Assembly: GCA_030425055.1 (NCBI GenBank)
Contig: JAUHVN010000016.1
Span: 1-20,502 of the forward strand
From: Actinomycetes bacterium
GTDB taxonomy: Bacteria > Actinomycetota > Actinomycetes > Actinomycetales > Microbacteriaceae
Length of the DNA: 20,502 bases
Direction: 5' to 3'
The position numbers were made by a program, and so were the translations under genes. A model generated the notes under the pieces. The model searched no databases and was not told the origin of the DNA. It saw only the letters and a list, made by a program, of their open reading frames with translations. Below, in pieces: positions 6,990 to 15,452 of the stretch; the stretch's first letter is position 1; each line of letters starts with the position of its first letter.

Positions 6990-8417
6990 TCAGCCTCGCG
7001 CAGCCCACCATTCGCGCAGCCGCGCCTCGGCGGATTCGGGCCCGATCAGGCCTTCGTCGAGTCGGATGTCGAGCAGGAAGCGGTATGCCTCACCGACCTC
7101 GCGGCCCGGTCCGATTCCCAGGACCTCCTGGATGCGGTTGCCGTCCAGCTCGGGACGCATCGCGCCGAGCTGCTCCTGCGCGGCGAGGTCGGCGATGCGG
7201 TTCTCGATGTCGTCGTACGCCCGGGCGAGCTTGGCCGCCTTGCGCCTGTTGCGCGTCGTCACATCGGCCCGCGTCAGGATGTGCAGCCGCTCGAGCTCGT
7301 CACCGGCGTCGCGCACGTAGCGGCGCACGGCCGAGTCGGTCCACGCGCCCTCGGCATACCCGAAGAACCGCAGGTGCAGTTCGATGAGCCGGGCGACCAC
7401 GGTGGTCGTGTCGGCGTCGAACCGAAGCTCCTTCATCCGCTTGCGCGCCATGCGCGAGCCCTTGACGTCGTGGTGGTGGAAGGTGACGCCGCCGCCGGGT
7501 TCGAGGCGCCGGGTCGCGGGCTTGCCGATGTCGTGCAGCAGCGCCGCGAGCCGCAGCGGCACGTCGGGCGCGGCATCCCGATGCCGGGAGTGCTCGAGAT
7601 CGATGGCCTGCGCGAGCACCGTGAGCGAGTGCTCGTACACGTCCTTGTGGTGGTGGTGCTCGTCGACCTCGAGCCGCAGCGCGGGAACCTCGGGCAGGAA
7701 CAGCTCCATGAGACCGGTCTCGACGAGCAGCCGGACGCCGCGCACCGGGTCGGAGGTCGCCAGCAGGCGCACGAGCTCGCCCTGGATCCGCTCGGGGCTG
7801 ACGATCGACAGGGTCTCGCGCAGACGCACCATGGCCTCGACCGTGGCCGCGTCGACGTCGAAGCCCAACTGCGACGAGAAGCGGGCGGCGCGCAGCATCC
7901 GCAGCGGGTCGTCGCCGAAGCTCACCGCGGGATCGATCGGGGTGCGCAGCCGCGCGGCGACGAGGTCCTCGACGCCGCCGGTCGGGTCGACGAGGGTCTG
8001 GGCGGGCACGCGAAGTGCCATGGCGTTGACGGTGAAGTCGCGGCGCAGCAGATCGCCCTCGAGGCTGTCGCCGAACTCGACGACGGGCTTGCGGCTGGAG
8101 CCGTCGTAGCTGTCGGCCCGGTAGGTGGTGATCTCGACGTGCTCGCCGCGCACCTTGGCGCCGATGGTGCCGAACGCGCGGCCGATGTCCCACTGGGCCT
8201 GCGAGATCGGGGTGACGATGCGCAGGATGTCGTCGGGTCGGGCATCCGTCGTGAAGTCGAGGTCGTTCGTCGCACGGCCCAGCAGCGCGTCGCGGACCGG
8301 CCCGCCGACGATCGCGAGGTCGTGGCCGGCCGCCGCGAAGGCGTCGGCGAGTGCCGACACGACCGGGGAAGTCGCGAGCGCACCCAGGCGGGCGACGCCC
8401 TCGGCCATGTTCAGCAT
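6990..8417 (-). CDS. pcnA: CCA tRNA nucleotidyltransferase
   Basis: 475-aa enzyme that adds or repairs the 3' CCA of tRNAs (bacterial poly(A) polymerase/CCA-enzyme family, usually called pcnA or cca in Actinobacteria). The nucleotidyltransferase core is at the N-terminus: IVGGPVRDALLGR (37-48) followed by NDLDFTTDA with the metal-binding Asp pair at D52 and D54. The head domain follows with RRDFTVNAMA, DPTGGVEDL and DPLRMLRAARF. A C-terminal HD domain contains LLHDIGKPATRR and FHHHDVKGSRM, an extension typical of actinobacterial members. Start choice lies between ATG 8417 and ATG 8408; 8417 sits six bases after a TAGGCT box, which fits leaderless translation. In many Actinobacteria this gene is divergent from a NUDIX-DUF6049-murJ operon. 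Here a methyltransferase gene intervenes and no NUDIX gene is seen. Confidence 0.95.
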   Translation of the reverse strand: MLNMAEGVARLGALATSPVVSALADAFAAAGHDLAIVGGPVRDALLGRATNDLDFTTDARPDDILRIVTPISQAQWDIGRAFGTIGAKVRGEHVEITTYRADSYDGSSRKPVVEFGDSLEGDLLRRDFTVNAMALRVPAQTLVDPTGGVEDLVAARLRTPIDPAVSFGDDPLRMLRAARFSSQLGFDVDAATVEAMVRLRETLSIVSPERIQGELVRLLATSDPVRGVRLLVETGLMELFLPEVPALRLEVDEHHHHKDVYEHSLTVLAQAIDLEHSRHRDAAPDVPLRLAALLHDIGKPATRRLEPGGGVTFHHHDVKGSRMARKRMKELRFDADTTTVVARLIELHLRFFGYAEGAWTDSAVRRYVRDAGDELERLHILTRADVTTRNRRKAAKLARAYDDIENRIADLAAQEQLGAMRPELDGNRIQEVLGIGPGREVGEAYRFLLDIRLDEGLIGPESAEARLREWWAARG

Positions 8418-8423
8418 GCATCG

Positions 8424-8429
8424 AGCCTA
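8424..8429 (-). promoter_or_regulatory. TAGGCT -10 box, probable leaderless promoter of pcnA
   Basis: The minus strand reads TAGGCT at 8429-8424, six bases before the ATG at 8417. In Actinobacteria a TANNNT box at this distance places the transcription start on the first base of the start codon. No Shine-Dalgarno is present. No clear -35 was found. Confidence 0.55.
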
Positions 8430-8451
8430 CGGCCGTGCGCCCGCCTCGATG

Positions 8452-9990
8452 TCAGGCCAACCCGAGGAACCCCGTCGTCGCGAGCTCGCGGATGCGCGGC
8501 AGCAGATCGGCGCGGAGAGCCGCGGCATCGACGTCGAGCAGGTCGGCGACCGCGTCGATGAGAACGCCGACGGGCAGATCGCCGTCGCACGCCCCGACGA
8601 CGCCCGCGAGCGCGGGGTCCACCTCGACGACACGGGCGAACCCGCCGCCCTGGCGCAGCTCGATGACGCTCGGAGACTCGCTGCCCGGCAGGTGGTGGCG
8701 CGCCTCGGTCACATCGCCGGCCACCTCGAAAGCGGTGCCGGCGAGCGCGTCGTCGTCGAGGTGCGCGAGCCGGTCGTGCGCGGCGAGCGCATCGGCGAGG
8801 TGAGCGCCGAGGGTGCCCTCGGCGACAGGGGTGGTCACCGTCTCATACAGGTCGAGGGTCGGGATGCCGGATGCCGGGCGCCGCAGCAGCACGTACCCGA
8901 ACCCGATCTCGGTCACTCCACGGCGCGCGAAGTCGTCGAGCCACGCGGTCACCAGCCGCTCATAGTCCTCGGTGCCCGGCACCGTGCCGCCGTCGCGCAC
9001 CCACAGCGTCGCGTAGGCGAGCGGGTCGAGCCTCTCGCGCTCGACGACCCACGCGTCGAGCGGCACATCGGATGCCGCGACCCACTGCGCCACCCGCTCC
9101 AGACCCGGTGTCCCGTCGCGGGTCTCCCAGTTGCCGAGCAGCTGCGCGATGCCGCCGACGCGCAGGTGCCGGCCGGCGCCTGCGATCACCGACGCGACCA
9201 GCGCGTCGCCCTCGAGTCCGCCGTCGCGGTACTCGTAGGCGGGTACGCCGTCGAGCCGCGGCGTGATGACGAACGGCGGGTTCGACACGATGCGGTCGAA
9301 CGTCTCACCCGCGACCGGCTCGAAGAGGCTTCCCCGGCGGGTCTCGACGTGATCCACGCCGTTGAGCAGCGCGTTCAGCCGAGTGAATCGCAACGCGCGA
9401 TCCGAGACGTCTGTGGCGACGACCTCGTCGACGTCCCGTCGGATCCGCAGGCTCTGGATGCCGCATCCGGCACCCAGGTCGAGCGCCCGCTCGGCGGGCG
9501 TCGGCACGACGAGCGCGGCGAGGGTGAGGGATGCGCCGCCGACGCCGAGCACGTGGTCTTCGGGAAGAGGTCCGCGCAGCGCCGTCTCATCGAGGTCGCT
9601 CGCGATCCACCATTCCCGCTCGCCGTGGGAGTCGGTGTAGGCCTGCGGTCGCACGAGTGCGGCGGGGATCACAGCGTCGCCGTCGAGCGCGGCGAGCCCG
9701 AGGTCGATGAGCCCCGCCGTACCGGTGCGCGGCAGCGCGGCTTCGACGGCATCCCGCGGCTGGGCGACGCCGAGGGCCAGCAGCAGCGCCAGTACCGCGA
9801 CGGCATCCGTCCTGCCCGCGAGGGCGCGCTCGGCGGGTGAACGCAGTCCCCGGCCGATGGCGTCGTCGGCGAGATCACCCCATGCCCCGCGCACGGCGGC
9901 CGCCGTGAAGCCGGCTTCGCGGAGATCGTCGGCCAGCGCGCCGCACAGGCGGGCATCGGGGACGGGCGGCGTGCGCCCCTGCAGTGGCAT
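8452..9990 (-). CDS. Class I SAM-dependent methyltransferase (NPPF type) with N- and C-terminal extra domains
   Basis: 512 aa. The Rossmann SAM-binding motif is ALDLGAGCGIQSL (169-181), motif II is ATDVSDRAL (192-200), and the catalytic loop is SNPPF (236-240). NPPF/NPPY loops methylate exocyclic or amide nitrogens (adenine or guanine N2/N6 in rRNA or DNA, or Gln of release factors). The arrangement most resembles RsmC/RlmG or HemK-like enzymes. About 165 residues precede the core; they look like a helical substrate-recognition domain (REAGFTAAAVRGAWGDLADD). About 200 residues follow it. The target is not identifiable here; rRNA is the best guess. The start at ATG 9990 has only GGACGG upstream. 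A GTG at about 10032 is possible. It ends 34 bases before pcnA on the same strand and is divergent from the DUF6049 gene. Confidence 0.85.
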   Translation of the reverse strand: MPLQGRTPPVPDARLCGALADDLREAGFTAAAVRGAWGDLADDAIGRGLRSPAERALAGRTDAVAVLALLLALGVAQPRDAVEAALPRTGTAGLIDLGLAALDGDAVIPAALVRPQAYTDSHGEREWWIASDLDETALRGPLPEDHVLGVGGASLTLAALVVPTPAERALDLGAGCGIQSLRIRRDVDEVVATDVSDRALRFTRLNALLNGVDHVETRRGSLFEPVAGETFDRIVSNPPFVITPRLDGVPAYEYRDGGLEGDALVASVIAGAGRHLRVGGIAQLLGNWETRDGTPGLERVAQWVAASDVPLDAWVVERERLDPLAYATLWVRDGGTVPGTEDYERLVTAWLDDFARRGVTEIGFGYVLLRRPASGIPTLDLYETVTTPVAEGTLGAHLADALAAHDRLAHLDDDALAGTAFEVAGDVTEARHHLPGSESPSVIELRQGGGFARVVEVDPALAGVVGACDGDLPVGVLIDAVADLLDVDAAALRADLLPRIRELATTGFLGLA

Positions 9991-10046
9991 CCGTCCATTC
10001 AACCGCGAACGGCCGCTTCGCGCCGGGGTCACCCAGCCCCGGAACG

Positions 10047-10052
10047 TAGAAT
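10047..10052 (+). promoter_or_regulatory. TAGAAT -10 box upstream of the DUF6049-murJ operon
   Basis: TAGAAT lies 47 bases before the ATG at 10100, in the divergent intergenic region, giving a leader of about 40 bases. The -35 region has no good match, as is usual for actinobacterial housekeeping promoters. Confidence 0.45.
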
Positions 10053-10099
10053 CGGGGTCGAATCGTGCGGTCCGCAATCGCACAGGAGCGAAACCCAGG

Positions 10100-12265
10100 A
10101 TGACCGTGTCCCCCCTCGGCCCCGGCCGGATCGCGCACCGCCCGTCGCCGGCGCGCGTCGCCGTCGCGGTCTTCGCGGCTCTGCTGGCCGTGCTGGGCCT
10201 CGCGGTCGCGTCACCGACGGCGACCGCCGCACCGGTCGGGATCACGGTGACGCTGGCGCCGGTCGGCAACGGCATCGTCGAGCCGGGTGACGCTCTCACC
10301 GTCTCGGCTGCGATCACGAACGTCTCGTCGACGCCGACCGCGCCGGCTCCGGCCACGCTGTCGATCGGCGCGACGCCGTTCCCCGACCGGAGCGCGCTCT
10401 CGGCGTGGCTCGCCGGCGACACGGCGGGCGTTCCCGTGACCGCTGCGGGATCGACCGTGCTGCCCTCGGTCGACGCCGGGTCGGCGGGGGCGACGCCGAT
10501 CGCCGTTCCCGGCGACGACCCGCTTCTCGCCGATCTCGCACCGGGCGTCTACCCGTTGCTGATCGACGTCACCTTCGACGACGAACCCGTCACCGCGACG
10601 AGCGTCATGACCGTGCCCGATCCCGACGGCACCGCGTCGGGAGTCGGCGTGATCGTGCCCGTCACCGCGGGTGCCACAGCGGACGGGCTGCTCGGTGCCG
10701 CGGAGATCGCCGAGCTGACGGCCCCGACCGGTGCGCTCACGGCGGCCCTCGACGCCGCCGACGGCACCGGCGCGATCCTGGCCGTCGACCCGGCGCTCCC
10801 CGCCGCCATCCGTGTGCTCGGCGAGACGGCGCCCGCCGACGCCACCGCGTGGCTGGAGCGTCTCATGACGATGCCGAACAGCCGTTTCGCGCTGCAGTTC
10901 GGCGACGCCGACCCCGTGGCCCAGCTCGCCGCAGGTCTGGCCCGCCCCGTCGGCCCGACGTCGCTGACGTTCTACCTGGACGCGACGGCCTCGGCCGGCG
11001 AGCCCACGCCCGATGCGACCGAGAGCCCAGGCATCGAGCCCGGTCCGCCGACTCTCGCGCAGCTGCTCGACATCGGCCCGGCCCGCTCATCGGTGTACTG
11101 GCCGGGCGCGGGCACGGTCGACGCCGAGACCGCGGCGGCGCTGGGCGGACTCGGCGACGAGGAGACGCCCTCGCTCAGCGTGCTGCCTTCGGCCGAGGTC
11201 GACCGCAGTGCGGCGTCGGCGCGCGCGGATGCCGACGATGCGGCGCTCCTCGTGTACGACGCCGACGTCTCGCGCCTGCTCGAAGAGGCGTCGCTGCGCG
11301 AGAGCACACCGCTGCGGGCCTCGTCGCTCTCCGCTGCGACGGCGTATCTGGCGTTCGCGCGTGCCGAGGCCGCCGGGCGCCCCATCCTGGTGACCGTCGG
11401 TCGCGCCGACGACAGGTCGCGCGTTGCGCTGCGCGCCGCGATCGCCACGGCGACGGATGCCCCGGGGCTCACGCCGCGCGACCTCGAGACGCTGGCCGGC
11501 ACGGACGCCGTCACGGCCCGCATCACCGCGTCGGGCGACGATGGCGCGCGCGCGGCGGCGGCATCCGATCTGTTCGCGCAGGAAGGCGAGCTCGGCCGCT
11601 TCGCGACGATCCTCGATGAGCCCGCGCTGCTCACCGGCCCCGAGCGCGCCGAGATCCTGCAGCTGCTCGGACTCGGCTGGCGGACGCAGCCCGCCGAGTG
11701 GCGCCGCGCCGTCCTCGATCACGGAGATGCGACGGCGAGGACGATCGATTCGGTCGGGCTGCTTCCCACGAGCACCGTCAACCTCGTCGGCTCGGGAGCG
11801 GGTCTGCGCTTCAGCGTGCGCAACGACCTGCCCTACCCGGTCAACCTCGTGCTGTACGCCATGCCCGACGACCTGCGCATCGACGTGCAGCGTGCGACGA
11901 CCGTCACCGCGACGGCGGCCAGCAACACGCGCGTCGAGGTTCCGGTGCAGGCGCGCGTGGGCAACGGCGAGGTGACCCTCGCCCTGCAGCTGCGCAGCCC
12001 CACGAGCGTGGCGATCGGCGACACCGAGTTCGTCGACGTCAACGTGCGCGCCGAATGGGAGGGCGTCGGCATCGCCGCCCTCGCCATCGTCGTCGGCGGC
12101 CTTCTCGTGATCGGGCTGTACCGCACCGTCCGCCGGCGCCGCAGCCGTGCCGACCACCGCGGCGACGCGACCGGCAGTGACGAGGCCGACGACGAGACAG
12201 GCGACGAGCCACCGCGCGTGACCGACGAGGCCGGCGAGGACGATGAGCAGGAGACCGGGCGATGA
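10100..12265 (+). CDS. DUF6049 family membrane-anchored extracellular protein
   Basis: 721 aa. An N-terminal signal segment (about residues 17-45, VAVAVFAALLAVLGLAVA then TATAAPVG) is followed by a large extracytoplasmic region. That region starts with a beta-rich NEW3-like segment (VEPGDALTVSAAITNVSS). A single transmembrane helix near the C-terminus (GIAALAIVVGGLLVIGLYRTV) is followed by a basic then acidic cytoplasmic tail. This is the topology of the DUF6049 family (Rv3909 type), encoded next to murJ throughout Actinobacteria. Its function is unknown; a role in cell-wall assembly with MurJ is inferred from the conserved pairing. The ATG at 10100 is preceded by AGGAG at 10084-10088, a somewhat long spacing. 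Its stop overlaps the murJ start (ATGA), so the two are translationally coupled. Confidence 0.9.
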   Translation: MTVSPLGPGRIAHRPSPARVAVAVFAALLAVLGLAVASPTATAAPVGITVTLAPVGNGIVEPGDALTVSAAITNVSSTPTAPAPATLSIGATPFPDRSALSAWLAGDTAGVPVTAAGSTVLPSVDAGSAGATPIAVPGDDPLLADLAPGVYPLLIDVTFDDEPVTATSVMTVPDPDGTASGVGVIVPVTAGATADGLLGAAEIAELTAPTGALTAALDAADGTGAILAVDPALPAAIRVLGETAPADATAWLERLMTMPNSRFALQFGDADPVAQLAAGLARPVGPTSLTFYLDATASAGEPTPDATESPGIEPGPPTLAQLLDIGPARSSVYWPGAGTVDAETAAALGGLGDEETPSLSVLPSAEVDRSAASARADADDAALLVYDADVSRLLEEASLRESTPLRASSLSAATAYLAFARAEAAGRPILVTVGRADDRSRVALRAAIATATDAPGLTPRDLETLAGTDAVTARITASGDDGARAAAASDLFAQEGELGRFATILDEPALLTGPERAEILQLLGLGWRTQPAEWRRAVLDHGDATARTIDSVGLLPTSTVNLVGSGAGLRFSVRNDLPYPVNLVLYAMPDDLRIDVQRATTVTATAASNTRVEVPVQARVGNGEVTLALQLRSPTSVAIGDTEFVDVNVRAEWEGVGIAALAIVVGGLLVIGLYRTVRRRRSRADHRGDATGSDEADDETGDEPPRVTDEAGEDDEQETGR

Positions 12266-13863
12266 GCGGAATCGGACGCGCGAGCGTCATCATCGGCGCC
12301 GGCACGATCGTCTCGCGGCTGACCGGGTTCCTGCGCACCGCCGTGCTGGTCTCGGCGGTGGGCGCCATCGGTCAGGCATCCGACGCGTTCGGCGTCGCCA
12401 ACCAGCTGCCCAACAACATCTACGCGATCGTGGCGACCGGCCTCGTGGCGGCCGTCATCGTTCCGCAGATCGTTCGCGCGGGCTCCGATCCCGACGGCGG
12501 TCAGGCGTTCATCTCCAAGCTCGTGACCCTCGGCACCGTGGCGCTGCTCGCGGTGACGCTCGTGTCGACGCTGTGCGCACCCCTTCTCGTCGCTCTCTAC
12601 GCCGACGGGTTCAGCGCCGAACAGCAGGCGCTCGCGACGGCGTTCGCGTACTGGTGCCTTCCGCAGATCGTCTTCTACGGCGTGTACGCGATCCTCGGCG
12701 AGATCCTCAACGCGCGACGGGTGTACGGGCCGTATACGTGGGCGCCCATCGCGAACAACCTCGTCTCGATCATCGGGTTCCTGGTGTTCATCGGGCTCTT
12801 CGGCGGTCCTCGCGAGACGCTCGACGGCTGGACGCCCGAGATGATCACGCTGCTCGCAGGAACGGCGACCTTCGGCATCGTGGTGCAGTGCCTGGTGCTG
12901 CTCGTCTTCTGGCGGCGGGCGGGGCTGCGGCTGCACGCCGACTTCCGCTGGCGCGGCATGGGACTGCGCCTGATCGGCAGACTCGCCGGCTGGACGTTCC
13001 TCATGGTCGTCGTCGGTCAGCTCGCCGGCATCGTCCAGTCGCGCGTGCTCTCGCCGGCGTCGGGCCTCGGTCCCGCCAACTTCGCCACGGCCAATGCGTG
13101 GCTGCTCTTCATGCTCCCGTACTCGATCATCGTGCTGTCGATCGGCACTCCCTATTTCACGCAGCTGAGCGAGCACGCGAAGGCCGGCCGCGACGACGAG
13201 GTGCGCGGCGACATCGTGCGCAGCATCCGCACCCTCGGGCTCTTCGTCGTCGTCGCGACCGCCGCGCTCGCCGTCGCCGCCGCGCCCGCCTCGCGCATGC
13301 TCACCAACAGCGCCGACGACGCCGTCGCGGCGGCGTGGGTGCTGGTCGCGTTCCTCGTGAGCCTGGTGCCCCTGGCCGTGCTGTTCGTCGTGCAGCGCAC
13401 CTTCTACGCGTACGACGACACCCGCACGCCCTTCTTCTTCATGCTGGTGCAGTCCGTGCTCGTGGTGGTCACCGCCCTCATCGCGAGCGCGGTGCTGCCG
13501 CTCGAGTGGCTCGCGGCCGGAGTCGCCCTCGGGCAGTCGCTGGCGGGCATCGTGCAGGTCGTCATCGCGACGTGGCTGCTCGAGCGGCGACTCGGCGGTC
13601 TGCGGATCGGCACGTGGCTCGGGGCGCTCGCCCGGTTCACGGTCGCGGCGGTCCCGGCGGCCGGCGCCGGGTGGCTCGTCTTCGTGCTCAACGGGGGTGC
13701 CGACGGCTGGATGCTCGCCGACAAGTGGTGGGGCGCTCTCGGCGCCGGTCTCATCGCGGTCGTCGTGCTCGCCGTCTACCTCGGGATGCTGGCGCTGCTG
13801 CGCGCCCCCGAGCTGAAGCCCGCCCTCACCCTGGCCCGCCGCCTGCTGCCGGGCCGTCGTTGA
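12262..13863 (+). CDS. murJ: Lipid II flippase MurJ (MviN)
   Basis: 533-aa polytopic membrane protein of the MOP superfamily that moves lipid-linked peptidoglycan precursor to the outer face of the membrane. The start SGIGRASVIIGAGTIVSRLTGF is the typical MurJ TM1 region, with further family segments ASDAFGVANQLPNNIYAI, AYWCLPQIVFYGVYAILGEI, NARRVYGPYTWAPIANNLVS and FYAYDDTRTPFFFMLVQS. About 14 hydrophobic helices can be traced. The ATG at 12262 overlaps the upstream stop. The protein ends at the flippase core in a short basic tail and lacks the C-terminal pseudokinase/extracellular extension known from mycobacterial MviN. In mycobacteria sigM and rsmA follow; here trxB follows directly, 78 bases later. 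Confidence 0.95.
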   Translation: MSGIGRASVIIGAGTIVSRLTGFLRTAVLVSAVGAIGQASDAFGVANQLPNNIYAIVATGLVAAVIVPQIVRAGSDPDGGQAFISKLVTLGTVALLAVTLVSTLCAPLLVALYADGFSAEQQALATAFAYWCLPQIVFYGVYAILGEILNARRVYGPYTWAPIANNLVSIIGFLVFIGLFGGPRETLDGWTPEMITLLAGTATFGIVVQCLVLLVFWRRAGLRLHADFRWRGMGLRLIGRLAGWTFLMVVVGQLAGIVQSRVLSPASGLGPANFATANAWLLFMLPYSIIVLSIGTPYFTQLSEHAKAGRDDEVRGDIVRSIRTLGLFVVVATAALAVAAAPASRMLTNSADDAVAAAWVLVAFLVSLVPLAVLFVVQRTFYAYDDTRTPFFFMLVQSVLVVVTALIASAVLPLEWLAAGVALGQSLAGIVQVVIATWLLERRLGGLRIGTWLGALARFTVAAVPAAGAGWLVFVLNGGADGWMLADKWWGALGAGLIAVVVLAVYLGMLALLRAPELKPALTLARRLLPGRR

Positions 13864-13883
13864 CAGCAACCGTTCACCAACGC

Positions 13884-13909
13884 GGAATGCCCCGTGCGTA
13901 GCATGGGTT
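13884..13909 (+). promoter_or_regulatory. SigR/SigH-type promoter of trxB (GGAAT-N18-GTT)
   Basis: GGAAT at 13884-13888 and GTT at 13907-13909 are separated by exactly 18 bases, matching the consensus of the actinobacterial thiol-oxidative-stress sigma factor (SigR of Streptomyces, SigH of mycobacteria). trxBA is a classic target of this factor. A TAGCAT at 13899-13904 could be an overlapping housekeeping -10. The transcription start would be near 13916, giving a leader of about 25 bases. Confidence 0.75.
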
Positions 13910-13941
13910 GGAGTACGTGGAAACACGAGAAGGGGGCGCGC

Positions 13942-14928
13942 GTGCGTCACGTCATCATCATCGGATCGGGCCCTGCGGGCTACACGGCCGCCATCTACGC
14001 GGCACGTGCGAACCTCGAGCCCCTGGTTCTCGCCAGCTCGGTCGAGGCCGGCGGCGAGCTGATGAACACCACCGAGGTCGAGAATTTCCCCGGCTTCCCC
14101 GAGGGCATCCAGGGGCCTGAGCTCATGGCCAAGATGCAGGAGCAGGCCGAGCGCTTCGGCGCCGAGGTCGTCTACGACGACGTCGTCTCGGTCGAGCTCG
14201 ACGGCCCCGTCAAGAAGGTCACGATGGGCAGCGGCGCCGTGCACGAGGCATCCTCGCTCATCTACGCGACCGGCTCGGCGCCGCGCAAGATCGGCATCGA
14301 GGGCGAGCAGCGCCTGTCCGGCCGCGGCGTCTCGTACTGCGCCACGTGCGACGGCTTCTTCTTCCGCGAGAAGGCGATCGCGGTCGTCGGCGGCGGCGAT
14401 TCGGCGATGGAGGAGGCGACGTTCCTCACGAAGTTCGCGTCGAAGGTCTACGTCATCCACCGCCGCGACGAGCTGCGCGCATCGAAGATCATGCAGGAGC
14501 GCGCCTTCAGGAACGACAAGATCGAGTTCGTCTGGAACAGCGCCGTCGTCGACATCCTGGGTGACGACGCGGTGACCGGTGTCGTGCTCGAGAACACCGT
14601 CGACGGCTCGCGCAGCGAGCTCGCGCTCGACGGCATCTTCGTCGCGATCGGCAATGACCCGCGCACGCACCTCGTGCACGGTCAGCTCGACCTGACCGCC
14701 GAGGGCACGATCTGGGTCGACGGCCGTTCGTCGCGCACGTCCGTGCCCGGCGTCTTCGCAGCGGGCGACGTGCTCGACCCCACGTACCGCCAGGCCGTCA
14801 CCGCGGCCGGCAGCGGCACGGTGGCTGCACTCGACGTCGAGCACTACCTCGCGGCGCTCGGCGAGGCAGGCGCTCCCGATGTCGTGGGCGACCAGATCGA
14901 GGGCCTTCCCGAAGCCGACGCCGCGTGA
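13942..14928 (+). CDS. trxB: Thioredoxin-disulfide reductase
   Basis: 328-aa FAD flavoprotein that reduces thioredoxin with NADPH. Motifs: the FAD-binding GSGPAGYTAA (8-17), the redox-active CATC (C133-C136, in SYCATCDGFFF), NADPH-binding VVGGGDSAMEEA (148-159) followed by HRRDELRASK, and the C-terminal FAD motif GVFAAGDV. GTG 13942 is chosen as the start because the MurJ-side frame extension (to 13894) overlaps the predicted promoter, AAGGGGG lies just upstream of the GTG, and RHVIIIGSGPAG is the family N-terminus. A C-terminal tail of about 15 residues (after LAALGEAGAP) is slightly longer than in E. coli TrxB. It pairs with trxA 94 bases downstream. Confidence 0.96.
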   Translation: MRHVIIIGSGPAGYTAAIYAARANLEPLVLASSVEAGGELMNTTEVENFPGFPEGIQGPELMAKMQEQAERFGAEVVYDDVVSVELDGPVKKVTMGSGAVHEASSLIYATGSAPRKIGIEGEQRLSGRGVSYCATCDGFFFREKAIAVVGGGDSAMEEATFLTKFASKVYVIHRRDELRASKIMQERAFRNDKIEFVWNSAVVDILGDDAVTGVVLENTVDGSRSELALDGIFVAIGNDPRTHLVHGQLDLTAEGTIWVDGRSSRTSVPGVFAAGDVLDPTYRQAVTAAGSGTVAALDVEHYLAALGEAGAPDVVGDQIEGLPEADAA

Positions 14929-14948
14929 CCGGGAGCGCGCGGCGGTCC

Positions 14949-14974
14949 GGAACAATTCCGGCACCGGGCGCGTT
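14949..14974 (+). promoter_or_regulatory. SigR/SigH-type promoter of trxA (GGAAC-N18-GTT)
   Basis: GGAAC at 14949-14953 and GTT at 14972-14974 are 18 bases apart, the same pattern and spacing as upstream of trxB. GGAAC also forms part of a small hairpin, CCGGAA-CAA-TTCCGG (14947-14961). The arrangement predicts an internal promoter giving extra trxA transcript under disulfide stress, with a leader of about 40 bases. Confidence 0.7.
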
Positions 14975-15022
14975 CTGTGCAGGTGGAGTCTTCCCCAAAG
15001 AATTCCTATTGAAGGAGAGAAC

Positions 15023-15346
15023 ATGACCGCCAAGGCCACGACGTCGGCCACTTTCGAGCAGGACGTGCTCCAGGCCGAGGGCCCCGTGCTCGTCGACTTC
15101 TGGGCCGAGTGGTGCGGACCGTGTCGCATGGTCGCGCCGGTGCTCGACGAGATCCAGGCCGAGAACCCCGACAAGATCACGGTGCTCAAGCTGAACGTCG
15201 ACGAGAACCCCGACCTCGCGATGAAGTACCAGATCACCTCGATCCCCGCGATGAAGCTGTTCGACAAGGGCGAGGTCGCCACCACCATCATCGGTGCGCG
15301 CCCCAAGTACGCGATCGAGCAGGAGCTCTCCGACTACCTCGGCTGA
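15023..15346 (+). CDS. trxA: Thioredoxin
   Basis: 107-aa thioredoxin. The active site WCGPC (C31 and C34) lies in VDFWAEWCGPCRMVAP. The conserved cis-Pro is in TSIPAM, and the length is standard for TrxA. It is the general cytoplasmic disulfide reductase, regenerated by the trxB product encoded upstream. The ATG at 15023 follows a strong GAAGGAGAG Shine-Dalgarno. It is closed by a terminator 16 bases after the stop. Confidence 0.97.
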   Translation: MTAKATTSATFEQDVLQAEGPVLVDFWAEWCGPCRMVAPVLDEIQAENPDKITVLKLNVDENPDLAMKYQITSIPAMKLFDKGEVATTIIGARPKYAIEQELSDYLG

Positions 15347-15361
15347 GGCTTCCGCGCCTTC

Positions 15362-15398
15362 CGAAGCCCCGGGTCGTCTGCCGACGCCCGGGGCTTCG
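15362..15398 (+). terminator. Terminator hairpin after trxA
   Basis: A perfect 12-bp stem, CGAAGCCCCGGG (15362-15373) with CCCGGGGCTTCG (15387-15398), encloses a 13-base loop that can itself pair (TCG with CGA). It begins 16 bases after the trxA stop and lacks a long T tract. Confidence 0.85.
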
Positions 15399-15452
15399 TC
15401 GTGCATGCCGTCTGCGGCATCCGTCGGTCGCTGGGTCGATATCCGGCAGCCG

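Noticed and set aside
3255..8561. Very long open frame on the plus strand (over 1,700 codons)
   Set aside because: It runs antisense to the regulator, the M14 peptidase and pcnA, is dominated by Arg/Ser/Ala/His/Gly without domains, and is the usual mirror frame of GC-rich genes.
13914..13926. Third parS upstream of trxB (ACGTGGAAACA)
   Set aside because: It only resembles half of a parS and has an extra G, and the other half-site is absent.
11833..15306. Long open frame on the minus strand opposite murJ and trxBA
   Set aside because: It is the complementary shadow of well-supported plus-strand genes with characteristic motifs; its own translation is low-complexity and rich in His, Arg, Asp and Glu.
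15405..15420. Hairpin ATGCCG-TCTG-CGGCAT as a second trxA terminator
   Set aside because: It is made from two copies of the common GGATGCC-type motif and follows an already strong terminator.
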